Shown: positions 1-8,200 of the stretch, piece after piece
Position numbering within the stretch: position 1 is the stretch's first letter
Layout: every line of letters begins with the position of its first letter
NCBI GenBank assembly: GCA_905221605.1
Contig: CAJNDS010000053.1
Location: forward strand, 1-64,000
From: Symbiodinium natans
Taxonomy: Eukaryota > Sar > Dinophyceae > Suessiales > Symbiodiniaceae
DNA length: 64,000 bases
Direction: 5' to 3'
Position numbers and translations under genes: made by a program
The notes under the pieces: model-generated
What the model was told of the DNA's origin: nothing
The model's input: only the letters and a program-made list of their open reading frames with translations
Database searches by the model: none

Positions 1-243
1 GGGTGCTTCTTAAGTACAAGTGCCTCACCTTCGAAGGTCACCTGTTTAGATTGGTCTCCGCCTCCCACAGCCTACTTTGATGCTAGGACGGCTGGCTTTG
101 CTGCATTGGTAACGCCTTCTTGCCGCCTTTTGGCTCACACTAGCGTAGTAGAGCTTTGGCTCATGTGAGTCTGAGGCTGCCCCGCGACGTCACTTTCCTG
201 CCGCCACACTATACGACTCGTTGCCTTGCGGCCCAACTTGAGC
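1..243. other. 5' flank of first ORF, no gene recognised
   Basis: No convincing reading frame or RNA gene is seen here. Frames on the minus strand are antisense shadows of the gene that starts at 244. A pyrimidine-rich stretch lies near 100-135, but nothing marks a promoter with confidence. Confidence 0.4.
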
Positions 244-1644
244 ATGTCAACAGAGGAAGATTGCCTTGACAGCGACCCAAGGCAGCTTGAGTACGCCCGT
301 GCTCTTGCTCTGCCGCAAGCTCTGTCCTTGGATTTGTCCCCGGTGGCCTTGACGCTGGTCCTAGGCAATGACCCTCTAATTCCTCTTTGCGGAGGTGGAG
401 AGGACCCTGTGCAAAGACTGACATCGTCAGTCGCGCAACGCCTTCTTGTGGATCTCTGCAACATCAAGGTTGTTCTTGCCCTGCCATTGCAGAGTGTTCA
501 TGGCACTGAAAATGCCGCTGATGCCTTCCAGGCTTGGCTTAGTTGGAGCATAAGACAAGAAATAAAGATCGGCCAGGTCTCGGGCGGCTTAGACTTTCAT
601 TGGCACATGCTTCATTGGTGCCAATTGGCTATCCAGTCTGTGGCCTGTCTTGCATCGGTTAATTCGCACTGGTTCCGACTTCTCTTGGAAGGTCTGAGGG
701 GAATGCCCTTCTTTGCGATTCCCACGGGGGAACACGCCGGAGCGTTCTTTGGAGTCACGCCTCTTGACGAATGCACTTACGACGTCCATGCAGTTGGAGA
801 CTTCCCACTCGCGAGCCTCCGCTTCCTCCGACTGCGTTCACCGTTTACAGCTGACTTTGCCAATCAAACTCCTGCAAGGCAGCTCCTGGGCGGGCGACTT
901 GCTCATGAGCATCATTGGCCTGCCCAAATGGATTCTCCTCACCCGCAGGCAGAGGGCCACTGTGGCAGTCTATGGCCTCGCACACAGTCCACCTTGCAGC
1001 GTCACGTGCCTGCTCCTTGGTCAGTCCGTGAAGCAGCTTCTCGTTGTAGGGGAAGGGATGCTGGCCTTGTTGCCAATCTCACCCTTGTGCGCGTTACTCA
1101 ACATCAAGGCTGTATGATTCAAATCGTTTGGTGCGTTGCCCCCTTTCGACAAGAAGCTCTTGAAGGGGATACTCTCCAACTTACCACTCAACTTTTCCCT
1201 GCCTTATGTGCTTTGTGCCCGAACCGCCTGCAGCCAGATCTCCTTGGGGTCTTTGCTGTTTCGCAACTTAGCCACCTACCTGTCCCTCCGTGCTGTGCCC
1301 TGGTAGATTGGCCGGTGGGCACACCGTTCACTGTATATGCCTACAATGATCTCCTGGCTGTAAGAGCTGCGCATCCACCCGTCACTGTTGGCTGGCCGTC
1401 CTGGCACCTGCAGCTCCTCAACCCAAGCGATTGGAATGACCTACCTTGCCCTGTTTTGGCTTCTGGTAGCTGGCCTGTGTCCCTGTTGATGGTCAAATGC
1501 GTGCAAGCGATGAGAGAACGCAGTGGGCACCTCGAGTGTCGATCTTTTGTCCTGGCCGATTCACAAGGGGCAGTTGCGAGTCCTGCGTCGGCAGTACTCC
1601 GAGCTTTTGCTCCGAATGCAAACATACTTCTGAAAATGCAGTAG
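244..1644 (+). CDS. hypothetical protein, about 466 aa, possibly frame-damaged
   Basis: I do not recognise this protein. The frame also has a TTG at 226, but ATG at 244 is the first ATG and is preferred. No signal peptide, obvious transmembrane helix or known motif is visible. Residues about 205-300 (DNA about 850-1120) change character to a His/Pro/Arg-rich stretch. Over the same DNA the +2 frame (713-1117) reads a hydrophobic, protein-like sequence containing QRATVAVYGLAH and LLLGQSVKQLLVVGEG. This suggests two compensating frameshifts, so the real protein may use the other frame in the middle. The end is also uncertain, because an alternative frame reads on past 1644 to 1805. The next ORF starts 195 bp downstream on the same strand. 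Function unknown; it may be a decaying gene. Confidence 0.5.
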   Translation: MSTEEDCLDSDPRQLEYARALALPQALSLDLSPVALTLVLGNDPLIPLCGGGEDPVQRLTSSVAQRLLVDLCNIKVVLALPLQSVHGTENAADAFQAWLSWSIRQEIKIGQVSGGLDFHWHMLHWCQLAIQSVACLASVNSHWFRLLLEGLRGMPFFAIPTGEHAGAFFGVTPLDECTYDVHAVGDFPLASLRFLRLRSPFTADFANQTPARQLLGGRLAHEHHWPAQMDSPHPQAEGHCGSLWPRTQSTLQRHVPAPWSVREAASRCRGRDAGLVANLTLVRVTQHQGCMIQIVWCVAPFRQEALEGDTLQLTTQLFPALCALCPNRLQPDLLGVFAVSQLSHLPVPPCCALVDWPVGTPFTVYAYNDLLAVRAAHPPVTVGWPSWHLQLLNPSDWNDLPCPVLASGSWPVSLLMVKCVQAMRERSGHLECRSFVLADSQGAVASPASAVLRAFAPNANILLKMQ

Positions 1645-1839
1645 GGACCCCGCCTTTACTAATGCTTGGCCTTGGAAGCATGAGGGTCTCGTTCTCCAGT
1701 TTCACACTGCTTTCGCGGTTTTGCATTCTAGGGAATGCGTTGGCGGGACTTTTTCATGGGTGCTGTGCAGTGCTGGCTCAGGTCAACTCTGTAGATCCGA
1801 GGTAGTCCACCGCCTTCCCCTCAGGAAGGCATCACTGAC

Positions 1840-2460
1840 ATGGTTGAGGCATCCAGCCCTCAAAGCCATATGGAACGTCTTGTTCCGCTGCTTGTGATTG
1901 TCTCGCAGTTGAGCCCTACGTCGGCCTACTGTAGGCCCGCCTCCAGGCACAGCGATAGACACCTTCACGACTGCCCATTGGATGCATTGCGTTGTATCCT
2001 CTTTGATGCGTGCACTGTGTGCTTGAGCCTGTGGTTAATTATAGAGCCGCGCGAAGGCCTCTCCGAGCCTCCACAAGTGTACCTCTGGCGGCAACAACAG
2101 TCGAATTGGGGTTGTTGTTATACTCGCCTCCCTCACGTCGCTCCTGGAGTCGAGAATTATAGGGTTGCCCTCCCATCCCTGAGGGAAACCGCGAGAGTGG
2201 CTGCTGTTTGTCGGCGCTGGGGAGGTATCATCGGGGCTTGGGCATCGCGCAGGCGTTTTGTGACATCGACGTCAACCTTCGCCAGTACACAGCGTGTTGT
2301 GCCCGTCGTGCGTGTGAACTGCACCCATTTAAAATTGCAGCTTCATGTTACGGAATTGATGGACTTGGGTGTCGCGCGAATGCGAAACAATGCTATACTC
2401 TTCCCTTCCTCTAGCCAGGCTAGAACCCCAGTCACTGGGCAAGTGGAGGAGGACGGTTGA
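1840..2460 (+). CDS. hypothetical ORF, about 206 aa, probably a fragment
   Basis: This open frame starts with ATG and ends at TGA just before a GC-rich hairpin region. The N-terminal half has hydrophobic stretches (LVPLLVIVSQL; CILFDACTVCLSLWLII) that could be membrane segments. The C-terminal half is Arg/Thr/Ser-rich and may be out of frame: around 2208-2414 another frame reads GYHRGLGIAQAFCDIDVNL-like sequence that looks at least as natural. I do not recognise a family. It follows the 244-1644 ORF on the same strand without overlap, so both may be pieces of one degraded gene. Confidence 0.35.
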   Translation: MVEASSPQSHMERLVPLLVIVSQLSPTSAYCRPASRHSDRHLHDCPLDALRCILFDACTVCLSLWLIIEPREGLSEPPQVYLWRQQQSNWGCCYTRLPHVAPGVENYRVALPSLRETARVAAVCRRWGGIIGAWASRRRFVTSTSTFASTQRVVPVVRVNCTHLKLQLHVTELMDLGVARMRNNAILFPSSSQARTPVTGQVEEDG

Positions 2461-2474
2461 GTTGCTCATGCCAC

Positions 2475-2494
2475 GTGAGTGCGCCCGCACTCAC
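2475..2494. repeat. perfect palindrome, copy 1
   Basis: The sequence is GTGAGTGCG, CC, CGCACTCAC: 9-bp arms and a 2-nt loop. The same sequence with the same flanks (AC before, ACG after) recurs 231 bp downstream. Confidence 0.7.
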
Positions 2495-2705
2495 ACGGCG
2501 GTGTAGGAACCTGCATCTCTTCTCAAGGCAGTAGATCCATCTACGTTCTCTGTACAAGTTTGACGAGCAGTGACCCCTCACCGCAATTTCCGAGCAGGGG
2601 CTCGGTGAAGCGGCTCAGGAACTCCCGTTCGGGTCGCTCCCTTGCTCCCGAGTATCACCTGCGGAGAATCTTGTGAGGGTGCGGGAGTGATTTGATGTTG
2701 GGTAC

Positions 2706-2725
2706 GTGAGTGCGCCCGCACTCAC
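2706..2725. repeat. perfect palindrome, copy 2
   Basis: Identical to the palindrome at 2475-2494, including several flanking bases. It lies upstream of the 2896 start codon. Whether it acts as a regulatory element, terminator or cruciform site cannot be told from sequence alone. Confidence 0.7.
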
Positions 2726-2895
2726 ACGCCCTAGTCCCCCGCATGGATTGACAGTTTGTTCCTGTGGCTCATAGCCCTCTCAGCCGCGAACATAAAGGAG
2801 TGATGGTATTACCCGCTAACTTGCCCCCTTGTTCTGTGCCGCCAGGGCTCACAGGAGCAGGCGCCCGCTTGCCCTCCCCGAACTAACTGCCCGGC

Positions 2896-3588
2896 ATGGC
2901 TGCTTCGTTGGTCATTGGTGGCAGCCTTTACACTGCTGTCAATGGAGATGGCGACAGTGACTGGGAAAGATGTTACCCTTACGAACACCCGGAGATCTTT
3001 TCCAGCGAGCCCATCCTCGAAGGCCACGGCCACACTTGTAGTGCTGGCTGGATATCGCTCACCAAGCTCCTCGTACTGCAAGGAATCCGCGATGCCTCGG
3101 CAGCCCAAGGACGTCCTAATCAACGGACCCTCGCCATGGTTGCTGCGGCCGAACTCGCGCACTCTGTTGGAGGTCATCGTGCCTGGCTTGCACACCACCT
3201 TCGAGATCTTTCGCAGGATTTGAGGAACGAGCTTGCCCAGGAGTACGGGGCGTTACTGGCTATGTTCAGACGTCCGCCTGGACCACAGCAGAATGCCCTT
3301 TTAGCCTGGGCCAGGCCAATCATTGTGCATCGCCAGGAAGATTTTCCAATTTACCTCATAAAAGCGCATTTGGAGCAGCATCTTTTGCTTGCATGGCGTT
3401 TCACTGCCGATAAAGTCAATTTGCTTTTGCAAGCGATGTCCGATGCTGTCCCCAATGATAATGCCGTCATTCTGGAGTGGGTAGCGTGCTTCCTCGATGA
3501 ACGTATTGCTACCGACATTCTCGAGCATTTAGATGACGAGACCATGCATCTGCTTGAGGACAATCGGCATTCGGATAGTGACATCTAA
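2896..3588 (+). CDS. hypothetical protein, 230 aa
   Basis: ATG start and TAA stop are clean. I do not recognise the family. The C-terminal 110 residues look like a real globular, helix-rich domain (HLEQHLLLAWRFTADKV; EHLDDETMHLLEDN) and end in an acidic tail. The N-terminal half is less certain: over 3050-3220 a +2 frame ending at 3223 reads SPWLLRPNSRTLLEVIVPG, so a frame break near 3220 is possible. It is about 290 bp upstream of the hydrolase gene on the same strand, as expected of a unidirectional dinoflagellate gene cluster. Role unknown. Confidence 0.5.
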   Translation: MAASLVIGGSLYTAVNGDGDSDWERCYPYEHPEIFSSEPILEGHGHTCSAGWISLTKLLVLQGIRDASAAQGRPNQRTLAMVAAAELAHSVGGHRAWLAHHLRDLSQDLRNELAQEYGALLAMFRRPPGPQQNALLAWARPIIVHRQEDFPIYLIKAHLEQHLLLAWRFTADKVNLLLQAMSDAVPNDNAVILEWVACFLDERIATDILEHLDDETMHLLEDNRHSDSDI

Positions 3589-3876
3589 CGCTGACCTTGT
3601 GCGAATACGGAACAAACGGCGGCCTAGTACATCGGTCGTTATCCATGGTCATGCGGCATTCCTGTATTGTCATGCTGTTGTCTTGACCGATTTGGAAAGT
3701 TGTAACCATTGATCATGTTATGCTGCTGATGTAGTCTCCAACTGAAGGGAGCTGAGTCAGGGGAAGTTGGGAGCAAGCTTGTTGTTGTGTGACATTCTTT
3801 GCGCTGAACGGCACGGCTCTCAGGCAAGGCTGCCCAGCCTTGCCCCATCAATTGGGTAGGCTGCCTCTTCTTCGCC

Positions 3877-4746
3877 ATGGCATTGCAAGAGCCCCTTGGC
3901 CTGGAGAACCTGCAGCCTCCTCCATTGGTCGCCCCTCCGCTCGTAGCTGGGCGTGAAAACACCTGGATTACGGCGAGCCATGGCAGTTCAACCCTCCCCT
4001 TTGTTGTATCCCGGCCGAGTGCGGATGCAGGGGAAGCCAACTCGATAGTGCTTCTCCTCCCTGGTTGTGGACACTTCTATGTGGAGAATATGCACCCACT
4101 GCCTTGGCAAGGGGCCATCGAGTACCTGTGGAGCAACCTGGCTTTCAAAAAGGCCGTCATTGCCTGCGCATGGCCTGTGGCGGGACAAGCAGGCTCACCG
4201 CCTGCCTGGATGCTGCCTGACGGTGCTGCCTGGACCAAGGCAGTGTATACAATGGAAATTCTACCGCTCCTACTGGCCGTCCAACGTGATGCGAGCCCTC
4301 GCATCTCCTTGCCCACATATCTCATGGGCCTTGGCTCTGGAGGAACCATCACCTACCAGATTGCAATTTCCGAGGCCCATGCGACCTTCCGGGCTTGTGT
4401 TTGCATGGGCCCCATTAGGCTGCCTTCTTTGCTGCCAGCCCCAACGGGCGGGGAGACACGAATTTTAGTCTATGGCGGACGAAAGGACGTAGAGACCTTT
4501 CAGCACCACCTTCGGATGTGCTACTCGGTGCGGGGCAATCATCGCGTGCCTCCTGTCACAGAAGCCCTTTCCGAAGACTCACACTTTACCGCCTTCAAGG
4601 GCTACGGACGCACGCAGTACCCCTGGGCCCCCGGCCTCACAATCCGCCAGGTGGTTATCGGCAAGGACCCGGAGCATGTGGTGTGGCCTGCATTGCTGAG
4701 CGATCCTGATTGGCTGCTGGCGGACCATATCGAGCTCCCGGAGTAG
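3877..4746 (+). CDS. alpha/beta-hydrolase-like protein (PHB depolymerase/esterase-like), 289 aa
   Basis: This is probably a serine hydrolase of the alpha/beta fold. The nucleophile elbow is GLGSGGT (residues about 150-156) with the Ser inside GSG. A strand-turn ILVYGGRKDVETF (about 195-207) fits the acid position, and GKDPEHVVWP (about 268-277) fits the catalytic His, in the order usual for PHB-depolymerase or feruloyl-esterase type enzymes. An earlier segment, LLLPGCGHFYVENMH, looks like the oxyanion-strand region. The length of 289 aa is normal for the family. ATG at 3877 follows a pyrimidine-rich stretch (ctgcctcttcttcgcc), and the N-terminal 30 residues are proline-rich. At least three decayed copies of this gene lie at 14.7-16.4 kb, so the family has been mobile or duplicated here. 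The substrate cannot be inferred; the triad assignment is by position only. Confidence 0.65.
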   Translation: MALQEPLGLENLQPPPLVAPPLVAGRENTWITASHGSSTLPFVVSRPSADAGEANSIVLLLPGCGHFYVENMHPLPWQGAIEYLWSNLAFKKAVIACAWPVAGQAGSPPAWMLPDGAAWTKAVYTMEILPLLLAVQRDASPRISLPTYLMGLGSGGTITYQIAISEAHATFRACVCMGPIRLPSLLPAPTGGETRILVYGGRKDVETFQHHLRMCYSVRGNHRVPPVTEALSEDSHFTAFKGYGRTQYPWAPGLTIRQVVIGKDPEHVVWPALLSDPDWLLADHIELPE

Positions 4747-5270
4747 TCGTCGGGGCAGGGTAGAGAGTGCCTTCCTTTTTCCATTTTAATCGATTTATGC
4801 GCGCCGGCCCTTGTGTTGCCGCTACAAACAGACCAGCAACCGAGGTACGCCTGCATTCTGGTGCTACTACTATGCACGGACAAAGTAAAGGATGCCATTG
4901 TCTCCAGGTCATTGCTTTGTACATGCAGCACATTGCAGCCACAAGTAACAGCCACCTGCGATGACACGCTGCATCCCTTTTCAGGTTGCGCGTTGGATGT
5001 GCCTTGGCTCAAGCTAAGGGTGGTTGGCTGACTGAACGAGGAACCCTTTGTGTAGAGGGTTGTAACGCTCCTGACTGGTTTTTTCTCGACCTTCTGCTTC
5101 TTCTCTCCTGTGTGCTGTGCTTTTTGTTTGGTCCTCCCCTTCCTGGTGTCCCTCCATAGTTTTTGTAAGGGCTTTCCAGTGATCTTGGTGTCTGGAGGTT
5201 GCCTCGTGGTTCTCCGCTGCCTGTGGGGTAGTCACATGAGTTTGGCCTGCCATGTTCGGTGAGTGATGCC
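4747..5270. other. spacer between hydrolase gene and giant ORF
   Basis: These 524 bp hold no supported gene. The stretch 5080-5165 is rich in TTCT/TTTGT pyrimidine tracts, which could serve as a trans-splice acceptor region for the downstream gene; that is inference only. Confidence 0.4.
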
Positions 5271-8200
5271 ATGGAGTCGTATGCCTGTCAACCGTACGTG
5301 ATCCGGGTTGGAGCGCAAGTGCTCCAAGTCCATGTTGCCAGGAGAGGGCAACTCACTGCACTTGCCACTTTAGGGACCAGTGATGTCGCAATGACCAGGC
5401 AGATGCAAGCCGGCGTCATCCTGCCTCACGAACTCGATGTTGCCGGTTGGTGCCGATACTTTCCGCCGGAAATACAACCTTTGTTGTGTCTGGACCATTC
5501 TGCCTTTTTGAGAAACAGCAACGCCGTCTGCTTCGCCCGGCAACCCACGGTTCGCTGTTTTCTCCTGCATGCATGGAGGCCAGGCATCGGCATCATGCCG
5601 CATAGCAGTGCCCTCATGGGGCGAGCGGTGTCCACGCACAGTGCTTTGCCTGGTGACGCGATAGACCTTCCCCCTTGGGCGAGTGTTGTCACCGAACAAG
5701 GAGCGGGTAGGGAGACAGCCCTGTCTCCCGGGCCCTGGCAAACTCCATCACCTAATCCACCTAGGGTCTGCTGGCCGGATAATAGTCCTCGCCCTCCCAT
5801 ACCGCCGATTCCTCCACGTGTTGGCGAATACCCAGTGGGTGAGGTCAGTAGGATCGAGCCGCGAATTCCACATGGGAGGCCACCTCCCGCGCCAGTTGCA
5901 GCCGACCTGCCACCGTGGCAGGTCCCTAGCCACCCAGGTCCACAGGTCCTTGCGGCGACCGCAATGCAGGCTATATGCCAGCTTCGCACTCTCAGTGCTG
6001 ACCATGCGCCGGGGCCTCAGGAGCCTGAGGATCTTGCGCAGGCACTAGAAAGTAATCAGAATTTCCCTGAGCCCACCCCTAGCGGCGTACTGCCATTGAG
6101 ACTGGCCTCGGGAGCCATTTCCGGCGAACCGCCTGAGCCGCAAGGTCTCCACCCAGAGATCGACTACAACGCATTACTCGGCTGCCTACTTCCACAGCTC
6201 CGGGCTGCTGAGTCCGCAGGAGCCCATGTCCTGCTCTTGGTCACGGACAGTCGCTGCTTCTTGTCTATTCCGCATTTCCCCTACTTTGTCCGGCATTTGG
6301 TAGCACGCATGCAGTGGGAAGGCCCGTTTAAAGAGAGGTGGTTTCCCATCTTGGTTAACACCAAGGAAGCGGGGTTAGCTTCTGTGCACTTTACGTGGGC
6401 GGGGCCCGAAATTCTGGCAGTCCTCAGAGTCCTTGCGCCAGGGGTGGTCTTGATGTTGCTTGACCATGACACCTTGTTCACTGCCAGGTGGGAAGCAGAA
6501 GAGCTGCGAAGGTTTGCAGTCCTCGATCTACTGCCCAATACCCTCTCGACGGAGTCACTGGGCAGCATGGAAGTCGAGACGGACGAGACACAGCCCTGTG
6601 GCTCGCTTCCAGCCTCGCCGTGGAGTTGCTCGCCGGACGGGTCCATACCGTGTGGGGCCCGATCGCCAAACTCAATTGGCATGGTTTGTGCGTCCGAGGA
6701 CCAGCTTGAAGCAAATGGGGGATTGGTCCTCTTCTACCCGAATGCTCCGGACGGCAAAAATCCCCGGCCCCCTCGCTTTTGCATCCCTGGCAACGTCGCT
6801 AGTGCGGTGACCTCAATTGGTACTGCGTTGAGCCGAGCCCTGCAGCTAGTCATCATGCCCAGTGAAGTGCCCACTCCATTGCCTGGTATGCATGAGCAGG
6901 CGCCGTTGGACCAGATCCATTATCGGCAATGTCTACGCAACACCCCTCTTGCCGGAACCACTGCTCACAAGCACTCTGACTTTGTGTTTGCGTGGGCACT
7001 TTTAGGAAGATACATACATGAAGTTGCGTGGAAAACGGCCGACCTTACTGCTGGCCGGCCAGAGCCAGACATCCAGTTTGGCGCCTCCCCAGTCAGGCAG
7101 GTCAGAGGGGTCAAAACATGGAGACAAGGCCCGTATGAGGGATTTCTTCCCTTGCTCAGGGGTTACGGCGGCTCGCACTCCCGTTTGGCAATCCTACCTG
7201 GTCCTGACTTATTCATGGCGAACCGATACGCCGAGGTTATACCCCCTCCTTTTGTGCATGGATATGGTGCCAAAGGCAAAAACATCTTGCCGCAGTGGGG
7301 GAGTGTGGTACGGCTGCCTACTCTACCCGAGTCGGTCTGGGGCAACGGCGACACCGTCCCTCTGTGGGCCTCTGTTGGGAAAAAGGGCAGTGGACCAGTG
7401 CGGCTCCAGCTCTTCCCTGGGGTCCTCATGTTTTGGAAGAAAGATGCCCTATCTTCCTGCAGGGCCACCCCGAAATGGCGCAGTCGACCCAATACCCCAA
7501 CTGGGCCGCTAGCTCTTCTTGCTGCCGCTGCGCATGCTTGGCTGGCCCAGGCGGATCTGCCGTGGCCTCTCTTCGCTGCAGACATAAAGGTCACGCCGTT
7601 GGGCCTCAGTCAATACTGGGATGATGGACTAGCCATGCGTGTGCAACAAGCCCTGGCAGCCTTTGCCTTTCCTGCCTACCAGTACCCGTCCCCAAAGCCT
7701 CACCTAACCCCCTCAGGGGAATGTCGGTCGCTTTTCATTAGCGGGATGAATGGGAAGGCCGAGAATACGCCCCCCACTGTGTCGGGTAGCATCATTCACA
7801 CAGCCAATTCCTATGCACTCACTGGCTTAGAAATGGAAACAGTCCGGGACAACCAGGGCAAAAAAGTCCGATATGAGGACACACAACGCCCGTTGTTGCT
7901 TTCGACCAGCGGTAATGCCGCACATGCATTGTTGCTCCTGCCCCAAGCCGCCCAGCTATGGGCACGTGCTCTGTACCCTCAGGTCGAGGGATGCGGTCTG
8001 CCAGCGGCGGTTCGTGCTAGAATCAGCTCGGTAGAAGCCTCCCTGACAATGTGCCCTGCCCTGGCTCACTTGCACATGCCACATACTGCTGCGCTGACCG
8101 CTCTGCATGTGGGCCTCGCCGCGGGTAGAGCTGGCGAGTGCAAACTGTGCGTTACGGGTTTCTCTGCTGGGTCGTATACGGGCGCTGCAGTGGCTATCGC

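Larger units (their letters stand above)
2461..2895. other. intergenic segment with paired hairpins
   Basis: These 435 bp separate the upstream ORFs from the 2896 gene. They contain two identical palindromes (2475-2494, 2706-2725) and a further small hairpin (CCGAGC-AGGG-GCTCGG near 2596). No ORF is supported. The spacing and identity of the palindromes suggest a transcript-end or processing signal, or the remnants of a small foldback element. Confidence 0.45.
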
